Source: Massilia sp. (lineage in GTDB: Bacteria; Pseudomonadota; Gammaproteobacteria; Burkholderiales; Burkholderiaceae_D). From it: a DNA stretch of 5,201 nucleotides. This document shows, one piece after another, positions 1 through 5,201 of the stretch. The notes below the pieces were generated by a model. That model was not told where the DNA came from. It did not search any database and saw only the letters and a list, made by a program, of their open reading frames with translations. Within the stretch, counting starts at the first letter, position 1. Each line of letters opens with the position of its first letter. A program made the position numbers and the translations under genes. Location of the stretch: assembly GCA_003520365.1 (NCBI GenBank), contig DOUW01000014.1, positions 1-5,201 of the forward strand, given 5' to 3'.

Positions 1-239
1 CCGGCGACAAGGTGGCGCGCGAACTGCGCGCGCCGCTCGAGAAAGCCGACGAGGCCGCGCAGCGCGCGGTCGAGCGCGCCGAAGAGGCGCGCGACCGGCT
101 GGCCGACCGCACCGAGGAAGCGCGCGAGAAGATCAAGGACGCGACCGCCGAGGCCGGGCGCGGGCTGGAAAAGGCGAGCGCGAAGGTGGGCGAGAAGGTC
201 GAGCGGGCCGGCGAGAAGATGCAGGAAGCGGCGCGTTAG
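1..239 (+). CDS. C-terminal part of an 11-residue-repeat, LEA/apolipoprotein-like helical protein (5' truncated)
   Basis: The reading frame is open from the left edge (first full codon at base 3) to a TAG stop at 237-239, giving at least 78 residues. A GTG at base 12 could be a start, but the same frame continues upstream, so I treat the gene as truncated. The visible protein is almost wholly Ala, Glu, Lys, Arg and Asp, with no Cys, Trp, Tyr or Phe. From base 36 to 233 it divides into six consecutive 11-residue units. Unit position 4 is small (A,A,T,T,S,G), position 7 is A,A,A,A,V,M and position 11 is A,L,I,L,V,A. Such a hendecad pattern is known from group 3 LEA proteins and apolipoprotein-like amphipathic helices, which coat membranes or protect against desiccation; a stress or membrane-surface role here is inference. 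I cannot see whether an N-terminal signal, membrane helix or BON-type domain precedes it. It converges on the diguanylate cyclase gene, and a REP-like element follows the stop by 4 nt. Confidence 0.7.
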   Translation, partial: GDKVARELRAPLEKADEAAQRAVERAEEARDRLADRTEEAREKIKDATAEAGRGLEKASAKVGEKVERAGEKMQEAAR

Positions 240-243
240 GTTG

Positions 244-270
244 GTAGGGTGGACTCTTGAGCCCACGCGG
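244..270 (+). repeat. REP-like element R1
   Basis: Starts GTAGG. Arms are 249-256 (GTGGACTC) and 259-266 (GAGCCCAC) around a 2-nt centre TT. There is one imperfect pair: A253 faces C262 on this strand, which is a tolerated G·U pair on the opposite strand. It begins 4 nt after the TAG stop of the plus-strand gene. It matches the reverse complement of R2 at 24 of 28 positions, counting the following T. Confidence 0.85.
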
Positions 271-276
271 TTTCTG

Positions 277-303
277 CGACATATCACACGCCGTACCGCG
301 TGG
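277..303. repeat. Copy 1 of the segment that flanks R2 and R5
   Basis: Bases 277-303 match 473-499 at 25 of 27 positions; the differences are T282/C478 and A288/C484. In both places the segment starts CGACA, leads through CGCCGTA and runs into the CCGCG end of a minus-oriented REP (R2 or R5). The repeated unit is therefore longer than the palindrome itself, and the two inverted pairs share an internal half. Confidence 0.75.
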
Positions 304-322
304 GTTCGAGAACCCACCCTAC
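296..322 (-). repeat. REP-like element R2
   Basis: Inverted relative to R1. On the plus strand the arms are 300-307 (GTGGGTTC) and 310-317 (GAACCCAC), perfectly complementary, with centre GA; the element ends CCTAC, the complement of GTAGG. With R1 it forms an inverted pair with GTAG at both outer ends (244-322), the organisation called a REPIN. Confidence 0.85.
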
Positions 323-326
323 GGAC

Positions 327-353
327 CTGCGTGGGTTCGAGAACCCACCCTAC
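327..353 (-). repeat. REP-like element R3, tandem copy of R2
   Basis: Lies 31 bp from R2 in the same orientation with identical arms (331-338 and 341-348). Bases 296-326 and 327-357 match at 29 of 31 positions, so this looks like a recent tandem duplication of one unit. It has no inverted partner of its own unless it is grouped with R4, in which case GTAG would face inward. Confidence 0.85.
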
Positions 354-369
354 GGATTACCGGGTTTTC

Positions 370-396
370 GTAGGGTGGGCTCTCGAGCCCACGCGG
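370..396 (+). repeat. REP-like element R4
   Basis: Starts GTAGG. Arms are 375-382 (GTGGGCTC) and 385-392 (GAGCCCAC), a perfect 8-bp stem with centre TC, followed by GCGG. The arms differ from R2/R3 by one compensated base pair. It faces R5 about 95 bp away, giving a second, longer GTAG-outward inverted pair (370-518). Confidence 0.85.
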
Positions 397-472
397 TCTC
401 ATCGCCTGATCGGAGGAGACCTTCGAGAAAATACGTGTGATCGAGCGGACTGGACGCTGGCGCTCAACGGCA

Positions 473-499
473 CGACACATCACCCGCCGTACCGCGTGG
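473..499. repeat. Copy 2 of the segment that flanks R2 and R5
   Basis: Second copy of the 277-303 segment, with two substitutions, running into R5. Its presence supports common origin of the R1-R2 and R4-R5 pairs, with the R4-side spacer either expanded or replaced. Confidence 0.75.
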
Positions 500-518
500 A
501 CACAGGTGTCCACCCTAC
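492..518 (-). repeat. REP-like element R5 with divergent, compensated stem
   Basis: On the plus strand the arms are 496-503 (GTGGACAC) and 506-513 (GTGTCCAC), a perfect 8-bp stem with centre AG. Relative to R2, three arm positions changed on each side and all still pair. The CCGCG and CCTAC ends are unchanged. On the minus strand it begins 4 nt after the TAG stop of the diguanylate cyclase gene, mirroring R1 at the other gene. Confidence 0.85.
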
Positions 519-522
519 GCGC

Positions 523-2592
523 CTATCCCGCCACCTTCAACTCCTGCCACCCCGCCGTCACGATCGACATGTCGACAAACCCGGCGCGCCAGGCCTGCTC
601 GAGGTTCTGCTCGATCTCTTCCATCGAGGTCTGGTCGAAGCCGGCGAAGCCGCGCACGCCGTAGGCGCGGTTGCGGCCGTGGCCCTTGGCCATGTACAGC
701 GCCATGTCGACCAGGTTGACCGCGCGCTCCCACGGCAGCGGCTGGCCGGCCGGCGCGAGCGGGTAGGGCGCGAAGCCGATCGACACGTTCGCCGTCAGCG
801 TGATGTCCTGGTAGACGATCCGGGTCTCGGCGATGCCGCTCAGGAGGCGGCGCGCGACTTCGTCCAGGCCGCCGCGCGGGATCGCGGGCAGGAAGGCCAG
901 GAATTCCTCGCCGCCCCAGCGCACGATCATGTCGGTCTCGCGCAGGATCTCGCGCAGGCTGGCGGCGATCCTGATCAGGACCGCGTCGCCGGCCGCGTGG
1001 CCGTAGGTGTCGTTGATGTGCTTGAAGTGGTCGACGTCCATCAGGAACAGGGCGCTGACCATCTCGTCGCCCGAGGCGCCGGCGCCGCGCTTGTCCAGCA
1101 GCTGGTGGGTGCGCATGAAGTCCTGGAAGTGGCGGCGGTTGTACAGGCCCGTCAGCGGGTCGCGCACGCTTTGCTGCTTCAGCTCCTGGTTCTTTTCGTG
1201 CAGCTGGGCGTTGGCGTGGCGCACCTTGCGGTACAGCAGGCCAACGATCACCGAAACCAGCGCGAACACCACGATCAGGAGCGCCCAGATGCGCTGCTGC
1301 AGGCGGCGGTTGTCGATCTCGGCCGACTTGACCTGATTCTCGCGCTCGAGCAGCTCGATCTGGCGCTGCTTCTTGTCGGCGTCGTATTTTTCCTGCAGCT
1401 CGAGCATCGCCTTCTGGCGGCGCTTCTCGAACAGCTCGTTCGACAGGGTGCGCTCGCGGTGGTAGGCCTTGATGGCGGCGCCATGGTCGCCGGCATGCTC
1501 GAGCGCCTCGCCGTATTCGAGCAGCACCCCCTGCAGTTCCGGCTTGTCGCCGTTGCGTTCGTACTCCGCCAGGCCGGCCTCGAAGCTCGCCTTGCCTTCG
1601 GCCAGGCGCCCGGTGGCGAGGTACGCCTGGCCGAGGTTGACGCGCGCCGTCGCCAGCGCCGCGTTGTCGTTCAGCGCCTGCGCCGCCGCGATCGCCTGCT
1701 GCGCATACGCGCTCGCGTTGCGGTAATCGCGCATCTTCAGGTAACCGTCCGCCAGGTTGATCAGCGAGTAGGTCACCAGCGAATGCGCGCCGATCTTGCG
1801 CTGCAGTTCGAGCGCGGCCATCTGCGCCGCCAGCGCGCGCCGCATCTGGCCGACCTTCACCGCCAGGCGATACTCGGTCGACTTCAACTGGGCCATGCGG
1901 CCCGGCGAATCGGCCTTCTTCGCCACCTCGAAGGCCTCGGCCAGGGTTTCGAAACCCTTGTCGTACTCGCGCATATGGGAGTACAGGTTGGCCAGCGCAT
2001 TCAGGACGATGGCCTGGTGGATCGCGTCGCCGTGCTCGCGGGCGTAGGCCAGGGTGGCCTGCATTTTTTCCAGCGCGCGCGGAAAGTTGCCGTCCTCGGA
2101 GAAGGCCTGGGCCGCGTTCACGCCCACGCGCACGCGCAGCTCGATGTCGTTGGTGGTGTTGGCGAGGCGCTCGGCCTCCCAGGTCAGGTTGTGCGACAGC
2201 GCCAGCTCGTTCCGGGCGTACATGATGTAGCTCTTGCGCACCAGGCCCTTGGCCAGCGCGGCATTGTTGCCGCTGCTTTGGCCGAGCGCGATCAATTCCT
2301 CGCAGGCCGCCAGCGCCTTGGCGGTCTGGCTCAGGGCGTGGTAGGCGCCGCACAGCTGCGCCAGCATCTCGCCCTTCTCCTCGACCGATCCGGCGCGCGC
2401 TTCCTGCTCGATCTTCAGCAGCATCGGCAGCGCGCGTTCGGGAATGAAGCGGTTGATCTCGCGGATCTCGGCCAGCCGGCTCTGCAGTGGGCCCTGGCCC
2501 TGGGCGCCGGCGTACGAGGACGCCAACAATAGGGTTGCCAGCAGCACGGCACGATGCTGTCGTGGTTGTCTCGTCGTTCTCGCTGCCGGCAT
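523..2592 (-). CDS. TPR-containing, membrane-anchored diguanylate cyclase (GGDEF)
   Basis: Makes cyclic di-GMP from two GTP. The 689-residue protein starts at ATG 2592-2590; an in-frame TGA at 2622-2620 with no intervening start fixes this choice, although the ribosome site is weak (GAGA, 5 nt upstream). Order of parts: basic N-terminus and hydrophobic signal peptide (about 14-30, likely cut after AGA-30); about eight TPR-like helical hairpins of roughly 40 residues each (about 72-387); coiled coil (about 378-434); one transmembrane helix (about 436-454); short linker; GGDEF domain (about 476-645); 40-residue C-terminal tail of unknown role. The domain starts with DPLTGLYNRR (478-487). The metal-binding Asp lies in MDVDHFKHIND (518-528), and the active site GGEEF (560-564) is intact. 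RETD at 551-554, five residues before GGEEF, is a complete RxxD I-site, so product inhibition is expected. The topology places the TPR array in the periplasm and catalysis in the cytoplasm, so TPR ligand or partner binding probably controls activity. The signal sensed is not identifiable. Confidence 0.93.
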   Translation of the reverse strand: MPAARTTRQPRQHRAVLLATLLLASSYAGAQGQGPLQSRLAEIREINRFIPERALPMLLKIEQEARAGSVEEKGEMLAQLCGAYHALSQTAKALAACEELIALGQSSGNNAALAKGLVRKSYIMYARNELALSHNLTWEAERLANTTNDIELRVRVGVNAAQAFSEDGNFPRALEKMQATLAYAREHGDAIHQAIVLNALANLYSHMREYDKGFETLAEAFEVAKKADSPGRMAQLKSTEYRLAVKVGQMRRALAAQMAALELQRKIGAHSLVTYSLINLADGYLKMRDYRNASAYAQQAIAAAQALNDNAALATARVNLGQAYLATGRLAEGKASFEAGLAEYERNGDKPELQGVLLEYGEALEHAGDHGAAIKAYHRERTLSNELFEKRRQKAMLELQEKYDADKKQRQIELLERENQVKSAEIDNRRLQQRIWALLIVVFALVSVIVGLLYRKVRHANAQLHEKNQELKQQSVRDPLTGLYNRRHFQDFMRTHQLLDKRGAGASGDEMVSALFLMDVDHFKHINDTYGHAAGDAVLIRIAASLREILRETDMIVRWGGEEFLAFLPAIPRGGLDEVARRLLSGIAETRIVYQDITLTANVSIGFAPYPLAPAGQPLPWERAVNLVDMALYMAKGHGRNRAYGVRGFAGFDQTSMEEIEQNLEQAWRAGFVDMSIVTAGWQELKVAG

Positions 2593-2642
2593 AGCTGTCT
2601 CGATGTGGTTATGCGTTTTTCATACGGTCAACGCCACCGAGC

Positions 2643-2648
2643 ATTATA
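2643..2648 (-). promoter_or_regulatory. Probable -10 box of the diguanylate cyclase promoter
   Basis: The minus strand reads TATAAT here, a perfect sigma-70 -10 hexamer in an AT-rich island (about 2605-2720) inside otherwise GC-rich DNA. Transcription would begin near 2636, leaving a leader of about 44 nt before the ATG. The position for a -35 box at 17-bp spacing (2666-2671) reads AAATTT, a poor match, so the promoter may be weak or depend on an activator. A second -10-like TATATT (2686-2691) has no -35 at proper spacing. Confidence 0.5.
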
Positions 2649-2670
2649 TGCGTGTTGCCTAATAGAAATT

Positions 2671-2703
2671 TCGCTTTTTTTTGTGAATATAGCAAAAAAG
2701 CGA
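2671..2703. promoter_or_regulatory. 10-bp inverted repeat upstream of the diguanylate cyclase gene
   Basis: TCGCTTTTTT (2671-2680) and AAAAAAGCGA (2694-2703) are perfectly complementary across a 13-bp spacer. It touches the expected -35 position of the TATAAT promoter, so it could be an operator. It could alternatively act as a weak terminator between mdlB and this gene, but the stem is mostly A/T pairs and has no GC-rich base followed by a T run in the usual layout. Confidence 0.4.
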
Positions 2704-2773
2704 CGCCAAAACGGCAACATTGGCAACTGCTCATCCCACCGGCGAGCCGTGTAGGCCGCGCGCGGGACGAAGG

Positions 2774-4573
2774 CTATACCGCCAGCTGCTGCAGCATGTA
2801 CAGGCGCTGGTACAAACCATTCTCGATCCGCATCAGTTCCTCGTGCGGGCCGGACTCGGTAATGCGTCCGTGGTTCAGCACCACGATGCGGTCGGCGTCG
2901 CGGATGGTCGAGAGCCGGTGCGCGATCGCGATGATGGTCACCTTGCCGCGCAGCTCGACCAGGGCCTGCTGCACGATCTGCTCGGTGGCCGAATCGATGC
3001 GCGAGGTCGCCTCGTCGAGCAGCAGGATGCGCGGCTCGCCCGCCAGCGCGCGCGCGATCGCGATCAGCTGCTTCTGGCCGGAGGACAGGCGCGAACCGCC
3101 TTCGCCGAGCGAGGTCTCGTAGCCTCCCTCGAGCGCGGCGATGAAGCCGTGGGCATGCGCCGCGCGCGCCGCCGCCTCGATCCGCTCCTGGGGCAGGCCA
3201 CGTCCCATGTCGATGTTCTCGCGCGCCGAGGCCGCCAGGATGAAGGGATCCTGGGGCACCAGGCCGACCTCGTTGCGGAAGCGCTCGTTGTCGATGGCGG
3301 CAATCGGCTCGCCGCAGATTTCGATCTGGCCGCTGCCATGGTCCTTGTCGGCGACGTAGTAGCGCAGCAGCAGCGACAGCAGGGTCGACTTGCCGCTGCC
3401 GGTGTGGCCGACGATGCCGTAGAAGGCGCCCTGCGGGATGTCGAGCGAGACGTCGTGCAGCACGTTCTGGCCCGGCACGTAGGCGAAGTCCAGGTGGCGC
3501 ACGCGCACCGCTGGAGAATGAGGCGATACCGTCGGCCGTGCACCCGTTGCCCTGCCCGCCGCATGTTCGTCGGCGCTGGCTTCGTCCAGCAGGGTGGCGA
3601 CGCGCGCGCTGGCCACCACCGCCTGCTGCAGGCCGCTGAATTGCATCGTGATCTGGATCAGCGGCTCGACCACGCGCGCGATGTAGCTGATGAAGGCGTA
3701 CAGGATGCCGACTTCGACCGCGCCGATCTCGCGCCGCCCGAAGGCGAAGATGACGACCGCCAGCAGCGCGACGTTGAGCAGGTCGAGGGCGGGGCGCAGC
3801 AGCAGGGCATTGACGCGGATCTCGGCGATGCGCGCCTGGTAGTGGCCATCGTTGGTGTTGGCGAAGCGCTCGCCGAAGCGGCCCGCCGCGTTGCTGGCCT
3901 GGAGCACGGTCATGCCGCCGATCGACTCGGCCATCTGGGCGTTGATGTCGCTGCGCAGGGCGCGCGCGCGCGTCACCGCCGGCGCCGACAGGCGCTGGTA
4001 GAGCCAGACGATCACCAGCACCGCCGGCAGCAGCGCCAGCACGATCGTCATCAGGCGCCAGTCGAGCCAGGCCATGGCGACCGTGGTGCCGAGCAGGACG
4101 ATGGTGCTGTCGAGGATCGAGAACAGCACCTGGATGTAGAGCTTTTTCACCGCCTCGGTGTCGTTGGTCACGCGGCTGACCAGCTGGCCGGTGATCGCCC
4201 GGTCGAAGAAGGCCATCGGCAGGCGCAGCACGTGGCCGTAGACCCACTCGCGCAGGCGCTGCACCGAGCGCATGGCCAGGCCCGACAGGCGCACCAGCTG
4301 CAGGTAGCGCAGCCAGGTCGAGATCCAGCCGGTCAGCAGCACGCCGGCCAGCAGCAGGCCCATGCGCGTCCAGTCGGCATGGCGCGGCACCAGGTGGTCG
4401 TCGATCAGGGCCTTGCCGAGGATCGGACCCATGACTTCCAGCGCGGCGGCGATGACCAGCCAGAAGGTGGCCCATTTCAAATGCTTGATGTCGGGCCAGG
4501 CGGCGCGGCGCAGCAGGCCGGCCGCCCGCTTCGCTTCGGCGCGCCCGGCTTGTTCGATTTTTTTAGCTGGCAT
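2774..4573 (-). CDS. mdlB: MdlB-like ABC exporter half-transporter (membrane domain plus ATPase)
   Basis: A complete 599-residue half-transporter, close to the E. coli MdlB length (about 590). The membrane domain has six helices (about 34-54, 71-92, 148-170, 171-192, 257-279, 286-308) in ABC type-1 exporter layout. After a poorly conserved linker (about 331-357) comes the ATPase. Its motifs are Walker A GHTGSGKST (389-397), Q-loop Q441, signature LSSGQ (496-500, not the usual LSGGQ), Walker B ILLLDE with catalytic E521, D-loop region EATSRIDSATE, and H-loop H552. The SRID D-loop and the LSxGQ-KQL signature resemble MdlB. MdlAB/SmdAB proteins are described as heterodimeric multidrug exporters of the inner membrane; the substrate here is unknown. 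The ATG at 4573 lies inside the end of mdlA (11-bp overlap), with AGAGG at 4587-4583, 9 nt before it, supporting the start and translational coupling. No convincing terminator follows the TAG at 2776-2774. Confidence 0.9.
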   Translation of the reverse strand: MPAKKIEQAGRAEAKRAAGLLRRAAWPDIKHLKWATFWLVIAAALEVMGPILGKALIDDHLVPRHADWTRMGLLLAGVLLTGWISTWLRYLQLVRLSGLAMRSVQRLREWVYGHVLRLPMAFFDRAITGQLVSRVTNDTEAVKKLYIQVLFSILDSTIVLLGTTVAMAWLDWRLMTIVLALLPAVLVIVWLYQRLSAPAVTRARALRSDINAQMAESIGGMTVLQASNAAGRFGERFANTNDGHYQARIAEIRVNALLLRPALDLLNVALLAVVIFAFGRREIGAVEVGILYAFISYIARVVEPLIQITMQFSGLQQAVVASARVATLLDEASADEHAAGRATGARPTVSPHSPAVRVRHLDFAYVPGQNVLHDVSLDIPQGAFYGIVGHTGSGKSTLLSLLLRYYVADKDHGSGQIEICGEPIAAIDNERFRNEVGLVPQDPFILAASARENIDMGRGLPQERIEAAARAAHAHGFIAALEGGYETSLGEGGSRLSSGQKQLIAIARALAGEPRILLLDEATSRIDSATEQIVQQALVELRGKVTIIAIAHRLSTIRDADRIVVLNHGRITESGPHEELMRIENGLYQRLYMLQQLAV

Positions 4574-5201
4574 CGATGCTGGCCTCTAGTTGTTGGTAGC
4601 GCCACTGGCTGGCATACCAGCCGTCGCGCAGCAGCAGGGATTCGTGGTCGCCCGATTCGACCACGCGGCCGTCCTTCAGCACCACGATCAGGTCGGCATT
4701 CACCACGGCCGAGAGACGGTGGCTGGCGATGATGGCGGTCAGTTCCGGACGCGAGGCGCGCAGCTCGGCCAGGTGCTCGAGGATGCGGGTCTCGGTGCCG
4801 GTATCGACCGCCGACAGCGCGTCGTCGAGCAGCAGCAGCGAGCTGTCGGCCAGCAGCGAACGCGCGATCGCGATGCGCTGGCGCTGGCCGCCCGAGAGCG
4901 TGATGCCCTTTTCGCCGACCGGCGTGTCGTAGCCCTGCGGGAAGCGCAGGATGTCGTCGTGGACCGCCGCCATCTTCGCGGCTTCCTCGACTTCGAGGCG
5001 GCTGGCGCCCGGACGCGCCAGTGCGATGTTCTCGGCGATGCTGGCCGAGAACAGGAAGGATTCCTGCGGCACCCAGCTGGTCGCCGCGCGCAGGGCCGCG
5101 AGCTTGTAGTCCTCCAGCCGGTGGCCGCCCCAGGTGACCTCGCCCTGCTGCGGCTCGGCCTGGCGCAGCAGCACGCGCAGCAGGGTCGATTTGCCGGCGC
5201 C
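4563..5201 (-). CDS. mdlA: MdlA-like ABC exporter half-transporter, C-terminal ATPase part (5' truncated)
   Basis: The frame enters from the right edge within Walker A (GAGKST is the first visible sequence) and ends at TAA 4565-4563, giving 212 residues. The membrane domain and true start are outside the window; an in-frame GTG at 5174 is internal and not a start. Numbered from the edge, the visible motifs are Q-loop VPQES (Q46), canonical signature LSGGQ (102-106), Walker B LLLLDD (122-127) with Asp127 where active ATPases have Glu, D-loop SAVD, and H-loop His161. The DDALSAVD stretch is typical of E. coli MdlA and of the non-catalytic half of heterodimeric ABC exporters. With the overlapping mdlB downstream it should form one asymmetric exporter. 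The degenerate ATP site would use this Walker A/B and the MdlB LSSGQ; the hydrolytic site would use MdlB Glu521 and this LSGGQ. The substrate cannot be read from the sequence. Confidence 0.87.
   Translation of the reverse strand, partial: GAGKSTLLRVLLRQAEPQQGEVTWGGHRLEDYKLAALRAATSWVPQESFLFSASIAENIALARPGASRLEVEEAAKMAAVHDDILRFPQGYDTPVGEKGITLSGGQRQRIAIARSLLADSSLLLLDDALSAVDTGTETRILEHLAELRASRPELTAIIASHRLSAVVNADLIVVLKDGRVVESGDHESLLLRDGWYASQWRYQQLEASIDAS
4583..4587 (-). promoter_or_regulatory. Ribosome binding site of mdlB inside mdlA
   Basis: The minus strand reads AGAGG, 9 nt before the mdlB ATG (4573). It lies within the last codons of mdlA, so ribosomes finishing mdlA would be positioned to start mdlB, keeping the two subunits near equal amounts. 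Confidence 0.55.

Larger units (their letters stand above)
240..522. repeat. Cluster of five REP-like palindromic elements between convergent genes
   Basis: This 283-bp stretch has no supportable gene. It holds five copies of a 27-bp element: R1 244-270 (+), R2 296-322 (-), R3 327-353 (-), R4 370-396 (+), R5 492-518 (-). Read in its forward sense, each starts GTAGG, continues with an 8-bp arm, a 2-nt centre and the complementary arm, and ends GCGG (GCAG in R3). The arms differ between copies but remain complementary. A 5' GTAG next to a hairpin is the known hallmark of REP sequences mobilised by REP-associated tyrosine transposases (RAYTs); no RAYT gene lies in the window. A position between two convergent 3' ends is typical for REPs, where they can stabilise mRNA 3' ends or help transcription stop. 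Bases 397-472 carry no recognised feature beyond a 6-bp inverted repeat (395-400 with 416-421). Confidence 0.85.

Noticed and set aside
244..518. CRISPR array
   Set aside because: Units are palindromic, in both orientations and irregularly spaced (4 to 95 bp), with tandem and inverted copies; there are no uniform spacers and no cas genes.
515..2353. A 612-codon minus-strand frame overlapping the diguanylate cyclase in another phase
   Set aside because: Composition is Arg/Ala/Pro/Gly-rich without domains, and the overlapping frame has signal peptide, TPR and GGDEF motifs. High GC explains the absence of stops.
241..2532. A 763-codon open frame on the plus strand opposite the diguanylate cyclase gene
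   Set aside because: It is a shadow of the GC-biased minus-strand gene. It begins in the repeat cluster, runs antisense through TPR and GGDEF coding sequence, has a biased His/Arg/Leu/Val-rich composition and shows no recognisable domain.
2713..2727. Direct repeat GGCAAC twice with 3 bp between, plus an inverted copy at 2654-2659
   Set aside because: Six-base matches in a short region are too likely by chance; no symmetric spacing relative to the -10 box supports an operator.
2740..2773. Rho-independent terminator after mdlB
   Set aside because: Only short GC palindromes (such as CCGCGCGCGG) are present and none is followed by a T run on the minus strand, so I could not support a terminator.
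2628..4475. A 615-codon minus-strand frame overlapping mdlB in another phase
   Set aside because: Same reason: Arg/Ala/Pro-rich shadow of mdlB, running out into the intergenic region.
2720..4732. A 670-codon open frame on the plus strand opposite mdlB and the end of mdlA
   Set aside because: The minus strand encodes all ABC motifs across the same bases. The plus frame is low-complexity His/Gln/Asp/Arg-rich and crosses the mdlA/mdlB junction, as expected of an antisense shadow.

Overview
The window is GC-rich with strong G/C preference at third codon positions. Gene content and style fit a betaproteobacterium, most likely of the Oxalobacteraceae/Massilia type. That assignment is inference from composition and repeat style; no marker gene is present. 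Most of the window is ordinary chromosome: three genes on the minus strand, the tail of one on the plus strand, and a compact repeat cluster between the convergent gene ends.

Layout. Bases 1-239 (+) hold the 3' end of a small, charged, alanine-rich protein made of six consecutive 11-residue repeats. Bases 240-522 contain no gene but five copies of a 27-bp palindromic element (REP-like, each starting with GTAG), arranged R1 forward, R2 and R3 reverse, R4 forward, R5 reverse. Bases 523-2592 (-) encode a complete membrane-anchored diguanylate cyclase: signal peptide, TPR array, coiled coil, transmembrane helix and an intact GGDEF domain with an inhibitory I-site. Bases 2593-2773 are a relatively AT-rich intergenic region with a consensus -10 box and a 10-bp inverted repeat. 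Bases 2774-4573 (-) encode a complete MdlB-like ABC half-transporter, and 4563-5201 (-) the C-terminal ATPase half of its MdlA-like partner, which runs off the right edge.

How they work together. mdlA and mdlB overlap by 11 bp and should form one transcript and one heterodimeric ABC exporter. Their motifs are complementary: MdlA has Asp at the catalytic Walker B position, and MdlB has an altered signature, so one ATP site should be degenerate and one consensus. The diguanylate cyclase gene has its own probable promoter; nothing in the sequence links it functionally to the exporter. The least ordinary part is the repeat cluster. The hairpin arms differ between copies but keep pairing, and the cluster begins exactly 4 nt after the stop codon of each flanking gene, in the same orientation relative to each gene.
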